Shown one piece after another: positions 42,155 to 50,840 of a stretch of DNA of 64,000 nucleotides. The notes below the pieces were generated by a model that was not told the DNA's origin, searched no databases, and saw nothing but the letters and a program-made list of their open reading frames with translations. Source of the stretch: Spectribacter hydrogenoxidans (GTDB lineage: Bacteria > Pseudomonadota > Gammaproteobacteria > Nevskiales > Salinisphaeraceae); assembly GCF_031846275.1 (NCBI RefSeq), contig NZ_JAVRIB010000001.1:306596-370595 (forward strand). Direction: 5' to 3'. Positions within the stretch are counted from its first letter, which is position 1. Each line of letters begins with the position of its first letter. Made by a program: the position numbers and the translations under genes.

Positions 42155-44332
42155 TCAGCCGACGCCGAGCTTTTCCTTGAGTTCCAGCCGCCGGGCATGC
42201 AGCACCGGTTCGGTATAGCCGCTGGGCTGTTCGGCGCCCTTGAATACCAGGTCGGCTGCGGCCTTGAAGGCGACGGAGCTGTCGAAGTCTGCCGACATGG
42301 CCTTGTAGGTCGGGTCGCCTTCGTTCTGGCGGTCGACCACCTTCGCCATGCGCTTGAGCGTCTCGATCACCTGCTGGGTGTCGGTGACGCCGTGATGCAG
42401 CCAGTTGGCGATGTGCTGGGATGAAATCCTGCAGGTGGCGCGGTCTTCCATCAGGCCGACGTCGTTGACGTCCGGCACCTTGGAGCAGCCCACGCCCTGG
42501 TCGATCCACCGCACCACGTAACCAAGAATGCCCTGGGCGTTGTTGTCCAGTTCTTCCTGGATGGCGTCGGCGGACCAGCTAGTGTCGGCGGCCAGCGGAA
42601 TCCTGAGCAGGTCATCCAGACTGGCGCGGCGGCCCTTGCTGGAGATCTCCTCCTGGCGGGCCAGCACGTCGCGGCGGTGGTAGTGGATGGCGTGCAGGGT
42701 GGCGGCAGTGGGCGATGGCACCCAGGCGCAGTTGGCGCCGGCATCCGGATGACCCTGCTTGGTGGCCATCATCTCGCTCATCACGTCGGGCTTGGGCCAC
42801 ATGCCCTTGCCGATCTGGGCGCGGCCGCGCAGGCCGCATTCCAGGCCGACGTCCACGTTCCAGTCCTCGTAGGCCTTGATCCAGGGTTCGGCCTTCATGT
42901 CGCCCTTACGTACCATGGCGCCGGCTTCCATGGAGGTGTGGATTTCGTCGCCGGTGCGGTCCAGAAAACCGGTGTTGATGAAGATGACGCGTTCGCGGGC
43001 CTCGTTGATGCAGGCCTTGAGGTTGAGCGTGGTGCGCCGCTCCTCGTCCATGATGCCCACCTTGAGGGTGTTGCGCGCGATGCCCAGCGCGTCCTCGACG
43101 CGGCCGAACAGTTCCACCGTGAACGCCACTTCCTCGGGGCCGTGCATCTTGGGCTTGACGATGTAGACGCTGCCGGTCCGGCTGTTGCGATGCGGGCCAT
43201 TGCCCAGCAGGTCGTGCTTGGCGATCAGGCTGGTGCAGTAGGCGTCGAGAATGCCCTCGGGCACTTCGTTGCCATCGGCATCGAGCACCGCGGGTGTGGT
43301 CATCAGGTGGCCGACGTTGCGGATCAGCATCAGGCTGCGGCCGGGCAGGCGTAGTTCTGCACCGTCCGGCGCGGTGTATTCGCGGTCCGGGTGCAGACGG
43401 CGGGTGGTGGTCTTGCCGCCCTTGTCGAAGGACTCTTCCAGATCGCCCTTCATCAGGCCCAGCCAGTTGGCGTAGACCCCGGCCTTGTCGACGGCGTCCA
43501 CCGCGGCCACCGAGTCCTCGCAATCCTGGATGGCGGTGACCGCCGATTCCATCAGCACGTCCTTGACCCCGGCGGCATGGTTGGCACCGACCGGGTGAGT
43601 CGGGTCGATCTGGATTTCCGCGTGCAGGCCGTTGTTGACCAACAGCACGCCGTCCGGGGCCTCGGCGCTGCCGCGAAAACCGGCGAACTGACCGGGATTC
43701 TTCAGGCCGAATTCGCCCTTGTCCGTGGTCACGGCAAGGGTGCCGTCGACGATGGCGTAGCGGCTGGCGGTGGCGTGGGAGGCACCATCCAGCGGGAAGA
43801 TTTCGTCCATCAGCTTGTCGGCTTCGGTCACCACCACCGCCCCGCGCTCGGGGTTGTAGCTGGCGGTCTTTTCCTGACCCGGCTTGTCCTCGATCAGATC
43901 GGTGCCGTACAGGGCGTCGTACAGGCTGCCCCAGCGGGCATTGGCCGCGTTGAGCGAAAAGCGGGCATTGGAAATCGGCACCACCAGCTGCGGGCCGGGC
44001 ACGCTGGCGATTTCGGCATCCACGTTGGACGTGGTGACCTGCACCGCGGCCGGTTCGGGCAACAGGTAGCCCAGCTCCTCCAGGAACGCCTTGTAGGCGG
44101 CGGCGTCATGGGGCTGGCCGGCGCGCTCGCGATGCCAGGCGTCGATCTGCTCCTGCAGCGTCTCCCGCTTTTTCAGGAGTTCGCGATTCTTCGGCGCCAG
44201 ATCGTTAATGATCGACTCCAGGCCTGACCAGAACGCATCGGTGTCCACGCCCGTGCCCGGCAGCGCCGTGTGGATCAGATCATGCAGCGGCTTGCCTACC
44301 TGCAAACCGCCAACCTGCACGCGTTCCGTCAT
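42155..44332 (-). CDS. glcB: Malate synthase G
   Basis: The 725-residue protein is full length (E. coli GlcB has 723). It condenses glyoxylate with acetyl-CoA to malate in the glyoxylate and glycolate pathways. Typical text includes GRSLMLIRNVGHLMTTPAV, the barrel stretch VGIMDEERRTTLNLKACI with active-site Asp-Glu-Glu-Arg, TGFLDRTGDEIHTSMEAG, and NCAWVPSPTAATLHAIHYH. The start at 44332 was chosen over 44350 from family length. Its last 145 bp recur at 38922 and 32463, so the 3' end appears to be an integration target, with the current tail possibly supplied by an island. Confidence 0.97.
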   Translation of the reverse strand: MTERVQVGGLQVGKPLHDLIHTALPGTGVDTDAFWSGLESIINDLAPKNRELLKKRETLQEQIDAWHRERAGQPHDAAAYKAFLEELGYLLPEPAAVQVTTSNVDAEIASVPGPQLVVPISNARFSLNAANARWGSLYDALYGTDLIEDKPGQEKTASYNPERGAVVVTEADKLMDEIFPLDGASHATASRYAIVDGTLAVTTDKGEFGLKNPGQFAGFRGSAEAPDGVLLVNNGLHAEIQIDPTHPVGANHAAGVKDVLMESAVTAIQDCEDSVAAVDAVDKAGVYANWLGLMKGDLEESFDKGGKTTTRRLHPDREYTAPDGAELRLPGRSLMLIRNVGHLMTTPAVLDADGNEVPEGILDAYCTSLIAKHDLLGNGPHRNSRTGSVYIVKPKMHGPEEVAFTVELFGRVEDALGIARNTLKVGIMDEERRTTLNLKACINEARERVIFINTGFLDRTGDEIHTSMEAGAMVRKGDMKAEPWIKAYEDWNVDVGLECGLRGRAQIGKGMWPKPDVMSEMMATKQGHPDAGANCAWVPSPTAATLHAIHYHRRDVLARQEEISSKGRRASLDDLLRIPLAADTSWSADAIQEELDNNAQGILGYVVRWIDQGVGCSKVPDVNDVGLMEDRATCRISSQHIANWLHHGVTDTQQVIETLKRMAKVVDRQNEGDPTYKAMSADFDSSVAFKAAADLVFKGAEQPSGYTEPVLHARRLELKEKLGVG

Positions 44333-44726
44333 GTCGAATGCCCCGTTCATGGAGGTTGGGTCAGGCGCCGGTCGGCGCGCGTTTGTGACCCAATAGTTTA
44401 GCAAAGGCGGTTGTGGCGAGCCCCGGAGTTCGCCCTGGGCTGGTATCGGCAGGCCATGAATCCAGGTGCGAAATAGTTGACAACGCACTGGCAATAAAAG
44501 AAGTTCAGGCAACGGCAGGATCGCGATGGGCAGTCCCGCCATCGCGTCAGGGGGGAAGTTGGCAATGAATCAGGGGGGAAGTTGCGTCCATCGCCGGGAA
44601 GGTGATGGCAGGCAACTGCGGTTTGCCGCTGATCCGGCGGCGGCCGCCGTTCGTCGGCGCCCATGCAAATTCCGGTACGGCCGGCCGATAACCCGTGACG
44701 GCCCCTGCTGGTCATGGACGACAACG
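44333..44726. other. Divergent control region between glcB and the pilin operon
   Basis: No gene. It holds an inverted repeat CGCGATGG/CCATCGCG (44522-44546) and a 15-bp direct repeat TCAGGGGGGAAGTTG at 44547 and 44570, period 23 bp, ahead of the pilin operon. Confidence 0.4.
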
Positions 44727-45137
44727 ATGCGGCGACGGATGCCGACGGGATTCACTTTGATAGAGCTGCTGATCGTGATGACGATCGTGGCGATTCTGGT
44801 CACGGTGGCTTTCCCCAGCTACCGCGCTTTCGTCGTGCGCGGCCACCAGGCCGGGGCGCAGGAATTTCTGCTCGACGTGCTCGGTCGTGCCACCCAGTTC
44901 CGACTTGATGCCCGCGCGTACCCGACCGACCTTGGCGACGCGGCCGGCGAGCTGGACATGGCGATTCCCGAGGGGGTCAGCGATTACTACACCGTGACCG
45001 TGACTACCAATAACGCCGCTACCCCGCCAAGTTTTGTCGTGACCGCGACGCCGCGTGCCGGCACGGTACAGGCCGATGCGGCCACCCTGGCGCTGAGCGC
45101 GGATGGCAGGAAGTCGCCGGCCGAGGTCTGGAAATGA
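44727..45137 (+). CDS. pilE: Type IV pilin-like protein PilE
   Basis: The 136-residue prepilin has a short basic leader (MRRRMPTG) cut before FTLIELLIVMTIVAILVTVAFP, the class III leader and N-methylated Phe with Glu5. The body is short, as in minor pilin PilE: ATQFRLDARAYPTDLGD. It is the first gene of the minor-pilin operon and overlaps fimT by four bases. It helps start type IV pilus assembly. Confidence 0.9.
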   Translation: MRRRMPTGFTLIELLIVMTIVAILVTVAFPSYRAFVVRGHQAGAQEFLLDVLGRATQFRLDARAYPTDLGDAAGELDMAIPEGVSDYYTVTVTTNNAATPPSFVVTATPRAGTVQADAATLALSADGRKSPAEVWK

Positions 45138-45637
45138 GACGTCGTGCCCGGGGTTTCACGCTGGTCGAGATGATGGTCGGCCTGGCGATCCTGATCATCC
45201 TGATAACGATTGCGGTGCCCGGCTTTCAGGGCTTTACGGCGGACCAGAGCACCAAGAATGCGGCGCAGACGCTTTACGCAACACTGCTGTATGCGCGTAC
45301 CGAAGCCATCAAGCGCAATACCACCGTGCATGTGCTGCCGCTGGGCGGCACCGGCGCCGACTGGGCCGAGGGCTGGATGGTGTCGACCAATGCCGCCGCT
45401 GCCGACATCGATTGCGGCGATACCGCCAGCAATGCCGGGGTGCTGCAGGCCTATTGCGGTATCGGCTCGACCGGTGTCGCGGTGTCGCCGGCGCCCGATC
45501 AGGTCAGCTATGAAAGTTCCGGCCGGTCGGTGGCCACCCGCTTTCGTGTCTGTGCATCGGGCGCCACCCAGGGCCGTGATGTGCGGGTCGAACTGGGCGG
45601 TCTGTCGATGATTGCCGTCAATGGGGAATGCTCGTGA
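45134..45637 (+). CDS. fimT: GspH/FimT family pseudopilin
   Basis: The 167-residue prepilin has leader MRRRARG and hydrophobic helix FTLVEMMVGLAILIILITIA. The GspH-type body contains LLYARTEAIKRNTTVHVLP and ends in the conserved CASGATQGRDVRV region. It overlaps pilE and pilV, with translational coupling on both sides. It is a minor pilin of the tip-initiation complex. Confidence 0.92.
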   Translation: MRRRARGFTLVEMMVGLAILIILITIAVPGFQGFTADQSTKNAAQTLYATLLYARTEAIKRNTTVHVLPLGGTGADWAEGWMVSTNAAAADIDCGDTASNAGVLQAYCGIGSTGVAVSPAPDQVSYESSGRSVATRFRVCASGATQGRDVRVELGGLSMIAVNGECS

Positions 45638-46197
45638 GGACAGCCGCCGGATTCACGTTGCTGGAGGTCCTGGTCGCGCTGGTCCTGGTGAGCATCGCGC
45701 TGCTGGGGTATGCGGGCCTGCAGGTGCGGGCGCAGCAGACCGAAATCGAAGCCTATCAGCGCGCCCAGGCATTGACCCTGGTGGCGGACATCACCGCCCG
45801 CATCAACCTGAACCGGGTGGCGCGTCGCTGCTACGTCACCACCGATGTGCTCGGCCAGCAATTCCATATCGGCGCGGGCACCGACAACTTTCCCGCCTGC
45901 GTCGGATTCGGCGACAACGAAACACGTGCGCTGGCCGATGCCGATCTCGCCCAGTGGGATGACCTGCTCGACGGCGCGAGCGAATCGCTGGGCGGTGCCG
46001 ATGCCGGGGGCCTGCTGGGGGCCCGGGGTTGCATCACGTTCGACGCGGCAACCGATTCGCTGACCGTGACGCTGGCCTGGCAGGGCGAGACGCCGTCGGG
46101 CGCGCCTCCCGCCAACCCCTGCGGGGAAGGCGCATACGGCGATGAGCGTCTGCGCCGAACGCTGTCGGAAACACTACAGTTCGCGGCGCTCGGATGA
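45628..46197 (+). CDS. pilV: Type IV pilus minor pilin PilV
   Basis: The 189-residue prepilin begins MLVRTAAG before FTLLEVLVALVLVSIALLGYAGLQ, the PilV pattern with Glu5. Residues 45-75 hold RAQALTLVADITARINLNR. The Cys pairs are consistent with a disulfide-bonded minor pilin. It overlaps fimT by 10 and pilW by 4 bases. Confidence 0.92.
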   Translation: MLVRTAAGFTLLEVLVALVLVSIALLGYAGLQVRAQQTEIEAYQRAQALTLVADITARINLNRVARRCYVTTDVLGQQFHIGAGTDNFPACVGFGDNETRALADADLAQWDDLLDGASESLGGADAGGLLGARGCITFDAATDSLTVTLAWQGETPSGAPPANPCGEGAYGDERLRRTLSETLQFAALG

Positions 46198-47252
46198 ACG
46201 GTCGCGCGCCAACGCAGACGGGGTTCACCCTGGTCGAGATCATGGTGTCGATGGTGATCGGCCTGTTGCTGGTGGCGGGGGTGGTCGCGCTGGCCGCCAC
46301 CGGCAGCCAGGGCAATCGCCAGATCGAGCGCCAGGTGCGGCAGATCGAGAACGGCCGTTTCGCCATCGACGTTCTGTCGGACCATCTTCACCATGCCGGG
46401 TTCTATGGCGGTTTGTATCCTCCGGTGGCGCCGATGCCCGCGTTGCCTGCCGCACTCCCGGATCCCTGCGGCGCTGCGACGCCGACGTTTGCCGAAGACG
46501 GTATGCGGTTGTTCCTGCAGGGCCTGGATTCGCCGGCCGGCGATCCCGCCGGCAGTTGCCTGACCGACGCCGACCACGTGGATGGCACGGATGTCGTCAC
46601 CATCCGCCGCGCCGGCACGCTGGCCAGAACGCCGGCATACGCTGCCGGCCGATCGGCGCTTTTCCTGCAGGCTGCGGCCGGGGACTACCGGCTGGATCTG
46701 GGCACTCAGTCCAATCCCGATGCCGACGGTTTCGGAATTACCCAGAGCAATGCCGCGGGTGTCCAGGTGGCGGCCCCGCTGCGGGACTGGCAGGTCGAGA
46801 CCTTCTACATCGCGCCGCGCACCCGCCCGGTAGACGCCACGCCTTGTGACGGTGACCAGTCCGATGCCGGGCGGCCGATCCCCACCCTGATGCGGCTGCG
46901 CCTGGCGGGCAGCGCCTGGTGCGCCGAGCCCCTGGCGGCCGGCATCGAAATGCTGCAAGTCGAGTACGGCATCGATACCAGCGACAACGGCATCCCCAAC
47001 CAATTCGAGGAACAGCCCGACAACCCGCAGGAATGGGCGGACGTGGTCGGGCTCAGGCTGTACCTGCTGGCCCGCACGCAGCAACCGCTGGGTGCTGCCA
47101 CCGACCCCAAGACCTATCGGATGGGCGAGGGGGTGGCCGGCCCGGATGGCACCGACGATTTCACGCCGCCTGCCGGCGATGGCCACAAGCGGCATCTGTT
47201 CACCTCAACGGTCCGGCTGGCGAATCCGGCCGGACGGCGGGAGAAGCCGTGA
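46194..47252 (+). CDS. pilW: Type IV pilus minor pilin PilW
   Basis: The 352-residue prepilin has the leader MNGRAPTQTG and FTLVEIMVSMVIGLLLVAGVV. PilW text follows: GRFAIDVLSDHLHHAGFYGGLYP, and near the end RLYLLARTQQPL with RHLFTSTVRLANPAGRR. Its length agrees with Pseudomonas-type PilW. It overlaps pilX by one base (TGATG). Confidence 0.93.
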   Translation: MNGRAPTQTGFTLVEIMVSMVIGLLLVAGVVALAATGSQGNRQIERQVRQIENGRFAIDVLSDHLHHAGFYGGLYPPVAPMPALPAALPDPCGAATPTFAEDGMRLFLQGLDSPAGDPAGSCLTDADHVDGTDVVTIRRAGTLARTPAYAAGRSALFLQAAAGDYRLDLGTQSNPDADGFGITQSNAAGVQVAAPLRDWQVETFYIAPRTRPVDATPCDGDQSDAGRPIPTLMRLRLAGSAWCAEPLAAGIEMLQVEYGIDTSDNGIPNQFEEQPDNPQEWADVVGLRLYLLARTQQPLGAATDPKTYRMGEGVAGPDGTDDFTPPAGDGHKRHLFTSTVRLANPAGRREKP

Positions 47253-47689
47253 TGCGTGGCGCTCGGACACAGCGTGGTGTGGTGCTGGTGGTCAGCCTGT
47301 TGATGATTGCCGTGCTCGGCCTGCTGGCTACCGCCTCGATGAACTTCTCCGGCGGATCACTGCTGATCGTCGGTAACAGCCAGGAACAGGACAACGCCGA
47401 GAGCGTGGTGCAGCGGGTGGTCGAGAACACCATCAGCCGCCTGGACAACTTCACCGCGCCGGCGCCGCTGCCGGCCGGCACGCGTGAGGGCGGATTGAAC
47501 GTGGCGCGTTCCGCGCCCGTGTGTGTGCGTTCCAGCACCATGCCGGGGTTCTCGCTGGTCAATCCGCTGTCGCTGCAGCACAACTACTACGAGTTCGATG
47601 CCGGCGCCGCGGATCCCGCCGGCGGTGCGAACAGCCGGGCCCGGGTGGGTGTCCGCATTCTGCTGAACGCCGGCACCTGTTCGCCGTAA
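47252..47689 (+). CDS. pilX: Type IV pilus assembly protein PilX
   Basis: The 145-residue protein has the PilX opening QRGVVLVVSLLMIAVLGLLATASM with the VVLxxSLL helix in place of the FTLxE motif, so Glu5 is missing as in other PilX proteins. It has a short body with two Cys. It connects the minor-pilin complex to PilY1, whose gene starts 18 bp later. Confidence 0.88.
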   Translation: MRGARTQRGVVLVVSLLMIAVLGLLATASMNFSGGSLLIVGNSQEQDNAESVVQRVVENTISRLDNFTAPAPLPAGTREGGLNVARSAPVCVRSSTMPGFSLVNPLSLQHNYYEFDAGAADPAGGANSRARVGVRILLNAGTCSP

Positions 47690-47707
47690 CCCGAAAGGAC
47701 TTCATCA

Positions 47708-50700
47708 ATGTTTTCATGCCGCTTGCACGTACTGGCTACCGCCTCGGCGGTGACCGTCGCGACTCTGGCGCTGCCCCTGCAGGCCGAGGACATCGATCTG
47801 TTCCGGATCACGCAGGCCGAGATGCGTAAGCCGCCCAACGTGCTGTTCATGATCGACAACACGGCCAACTGGAACTCGACCCTCGGTGATTTCACCAAGC
47901 GGTCGCTCGAGCATGAGGCATTCGCGCGCATATTTGCCCCGGATGAGGCCTGGGAGGACGACGCCGGCAACCCGTTCGTCAACCAGCTGAATATCGGCTT
48001 CATGGTGTTCTCGGAGGAACAGCCCGACGGCGGCAAGGTGATCAAGCACGTCCAGCTTCTCGATGAGACCTATCGCAGTGAGCTGTTCAACCTGTTTGCC
48101 AGCGGCGTGAATGACACCAAGTCCGGCATCCAGCAGGCCAACAACGCGGCCTATGCGCTGGGCATGCACGAGGCCTACCAGTACTTCGGCGGCCGCGCCC
48201 CGCGTGCGGGCGGGCTGGACCAGAAGGACACCAAGATTGTCCAGGACCCGCGCGCCCTGAACGGTGATCGCTATGTCAGCCCCGGCGCCGAGGCCTGCCA
48301 CAATTACCTGATCCTGATCGGCAACGGTCAGCCGGACTCCGGCGAGAACAGCGGCGGTACGCCGGAGAATCTGCTGCGGCGCATCGGCGGTAACACCGCC
48401 ACCATCCCGCTGGAACCCGATGACTACGAGGCGATTGTTGCCGACGAGTACTCGCGTTTCTTCAACGCCGCCGATGTGGTCCCCGACGACATCAAGGATG
48501 GTGTGCAGACGCTGCGCACGTATGTCATCGACGTCTACGACCCGAATTCGAACCAGGAGGGCAACCGCAAGAACCGGGCGGGCCATGCATTGCTGAAATC
48601 GATCGCGGTGCAGAACAACCAGGACGCCTATTACCCGGTGCAGGAGCCGGTGGAACTGCTACAGGCGCTGCAGGATGTGATCGATGACATTCTTGCCGTC
48701 AACAGCGTGTTCGCGGCGGTGGCGCTGCCGGTGTCGGTGAATGTCCGGGGCACCAATCTGAATCAGGTCTATATCGGTGTGTTCCGGCCCGACGCGGATG
48801 ACCGCACCCGCTGGTTCGGTAATCTCAAGCTCTATCAACTGAATGCCGATCCGGCCACGGATAACGTGTTCCTGGCCGATGTCGACGGTGATGCGGCACA
48901 GAGCCCGGTGACCGGTTTCATCAACAACGGCGCGACCAGCTTCTGGACGCATGCCTCCAGCTACTGGGATTTCGCCCCGAGTGGCGAGCCGCCGTCCGGC
49001 TCGGATGCCCCGGACGGCGCCGTGGTGGAGAAAGGCGGGGCGGCTCAGCAGTTGCGCGATCTCGAGACGGCAGGCGCCTATGCGGGCGCGCGGAATATCT
49101 ACACCTGCACCGATGGCTGCGACACCGGGGATCTGCTCAGCGCCACGCCGTTTTCCAGTGCCAACGCGGATGTCGGGCTGGATGCCGATCTGATCGACTG
49201 GATTCGCGGCGAGGACAATCACCAGGTACCGGTCGAGACCGGCGGCAGCGTCCCGGAGGATGAGGATGGCGACGGCCGTACCGACGATGTACGCGCCTCG
49301 GTTCACGGGGACGTCCTGCATTCCCAGCCCGGCATCGTGAACTACGGCACCGGTGGCGGCGATACCGACGTGGTGGTCTTCTACGGCGGCAATGACGGCA
49401 TGATCCACGCCGTGCGCGGTGGTCGCGATGCCGCTGGCGGCGGCGAAGAGCTGTGGTCGTTCGTGCCGCCCGAATTCTTCGATGAGCTGGGCGCACTGCG
49501 TTCCAACGCCCAGGGCAAACGCTATTTCGCCGATGGCAATGTCGCCGCCTACGTCATGGACGTGGATGGCGACCGTGTGGTCGAACCGGCCGACGGCGAC
49601 AAGGTCTACGTGTACGCCACCATGCGTCGTGGCGGGCGATTCCTCTATGCCTTCGATGTCACGGCACCGGCTTCGCCCCGGCTGCTCTGGAAAGTGGATC
49701 CCACCACGCCGGGTTTTGCGGAACTCGGCCAGACCTGGTCGGATGTGCGCATCGGCCGCCTGCGCGGCATGGCGGATCCGGTGGCCATTTTCGGCGCCGG
49801 CTATGATCCGGCGGCCGAAGACGCGGACCCGGTCACGGGCACGGATAACTCATCCGGCGCGAGCAGCGGCCGCGGCCTGTTCGTGGTCAACGCACGTATC
49901 GGGGAACTGCTGTGGCAGATCGGGCCGGCCCCGGACAGCAGCGCAGCCGGGGATATCACGGTCACGGAGTTGGCCATGCAGTACAGCATGCCGGCCGGCC
50001 CCACCCCGATCGACCGGGACCGTGACGGGTACCTCGACCGGATCTACATTCCGGATACCGGGGGGCAGGTCTGGCGGATCGATCTGGTGGACAGCACCGC
50101 CTCGGGTGGCCCCGACTTCGCGTTATGGGACCACTACAAGCTGGCCGATGTCGGCGCTGACCAGGAGTTCCAGTACCCGGTGGACGTGGTGGCGGCCCCG
50201 GCCACCGAGCTGGACGAGGCCTTCGACGCCGTGCTGGTGGGGTCGGGGGATCGCGAGCAGCCGTTCTCGCTGACCCCGACCAATCGCTTCTATATGTTCA
50301 AGGACAGCCAGACCGAAGGACCGCCACCGGCGGCGCCGATCGGGGTGGGTGACCTGTATGACGCCACCGACAATCTCATCCAGGTGGGCAGTGAGGGCCA
50401 GCAGGCGGCTGCGGCCACGGACCTGGCCGACCGCGACGGTTGGTTCGTGACCCTTGGCAACGCCGGGGAAAAGGTCGTGGGCGGCGCCACCACGCTGGCC
50501 GGCAGCACCTTCTTCAATACCAACCAGCCCCCGTCCGAGGCCACGCCCTGTGCGGCGGACCTCGGCATCGCCCGCAACTATGCGGTCGACTACCGCACCG
50601 CCAGCGCCACCATCGAGCAGGATGGTCGTGAGGGTCTGACCACACCGGATCGATTCAAGGTCACGCCCGGCGGGGGTTTCCCGCCCACGCCGGTGCCGGT

Positions 50701-50827
50701 GGTGGTGCCCATTGGCGACAAGCAGTATCTGGCGGTGATCTCGGGTACCACGGTAACGGGGGTGCCCAATATTCCGCTGGGCGTGCGAGAGCGCGTTTAC
50801 TGGTACCGGGAGGGACTGGACGACTGA
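47708..50827 (+). CDS. pilY1: PilY1 tip adhesin/anti-retraction protein
   Basis: The 1039-residue protein has a signal peptide (LHVLATASAVTVATLALPLQAE), an N-terminal VWA-like region starting KPPNVLFMIDNTANWN, and a C-terminal PilC beta-propeller from about residue 520: VHGDVLHSQPGIVNYGTGG, GGNDGMIHAVRGG, VYVYATMRRGGRFLYAFDV. A calcium loop DRDRDGYLDRIYI lies near residue 770, like the PilY1 EF-hand-like site that controls pilus retraction. The metal-ion site of the VWA part is not a full DxSxS motif (DNTAN). It is the last gene of the operon. Confidence 0.93.
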   Translation: MFSCRLHVLATASAVTVATLALPLQAEDIDLFRITQAEMRKPPNVLFMIDNTANWNSTLGDFTKRSLEHEAFARIFAPDEAWEDDAGNPFVNQLNIGFMVFSEEQPDGGKVIKHVQLLDETYRSELFNLFASGVNDTKSGIQQANNAAYALGMHEAYQYFGGRAPRAGGLDQKDTKIVQDPRALNGDRYVSPGAEACHNYLILIGNGQPDSGENSGGTPENLLRRIGGNTATIPLEPDDYEAIVADEYSRFFNAADVVPDDIKDGVQTLRTYVIDVYDPNSNQEGNRKNRAGHALLKSIAVQNNQDAYYPVQEPVELLQALQDVIDDILAVNSVFAAVALPVSVNVRGTNLNQVYIGVFRPDADDRTRWFGNLKLYQLNADPATDNVFLADVDGDAAQSPVTGFINNGATSFWTHASSYWDFAPSGEPPSGSDAPDGAVVEKGGAAQQLRDLETAGAYAGARNIYTCTDGCDTGDLLSATPFSSANADVGLDADLIDWIRGEDNHQVPVETGGSVPEDEDGDGRTDDVRASVHGDVLHSQPGIVNYGTGGGDTDVVVFYGGNDGMIHAVRGGRDAAGGGEELWSFVPPEFFDELGALRSNAQGKRYFADGNVAAYVMDVDGDRVVEPADGDKVYVYATMRRGGRFLYAFDVTAPASPRLLWKVDPTTPGFAELGQTWSDVRIGRLRGMADPVAIFGAGYDPAAEDADPVTGTDNSSGASSGRGLFVVNARIGELLWQIGPAPDSSAAGDITVTELAMQYSMPAGPTPIDRDRDGYLDRIYIPDTGGQVWRIDLVDSTASGGPDFALWDHYKLADVGADQEFQYPVDVVAAPATELDEAFDAVLVGSGDREQPFSLTPTNRFYMFKDSQTEGPPPAAPIGVGDLYDATDNLIQVGSEGQQAAAATDLADRDGWFVTLGNAGEKVVGGATTLAGSTFFNTNQPPSEATPCAADLGIARNYAVDYRTASATIEQDGREGLTTPDRFKVTPGGGFPPTPVPVVVPIGDKQYLAVISGTTVTGVPNIPLGVRERVYWYREGLDD

Positions 50828-50840
50828 GCGCGCCGGCCGC

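Noticed and set aside
45831..47195. 454-codon open frame opposite pilV/pilW
   Set aside because: Antisense shadow. The plus-strand frames have prepilin leaders and coupled starts.
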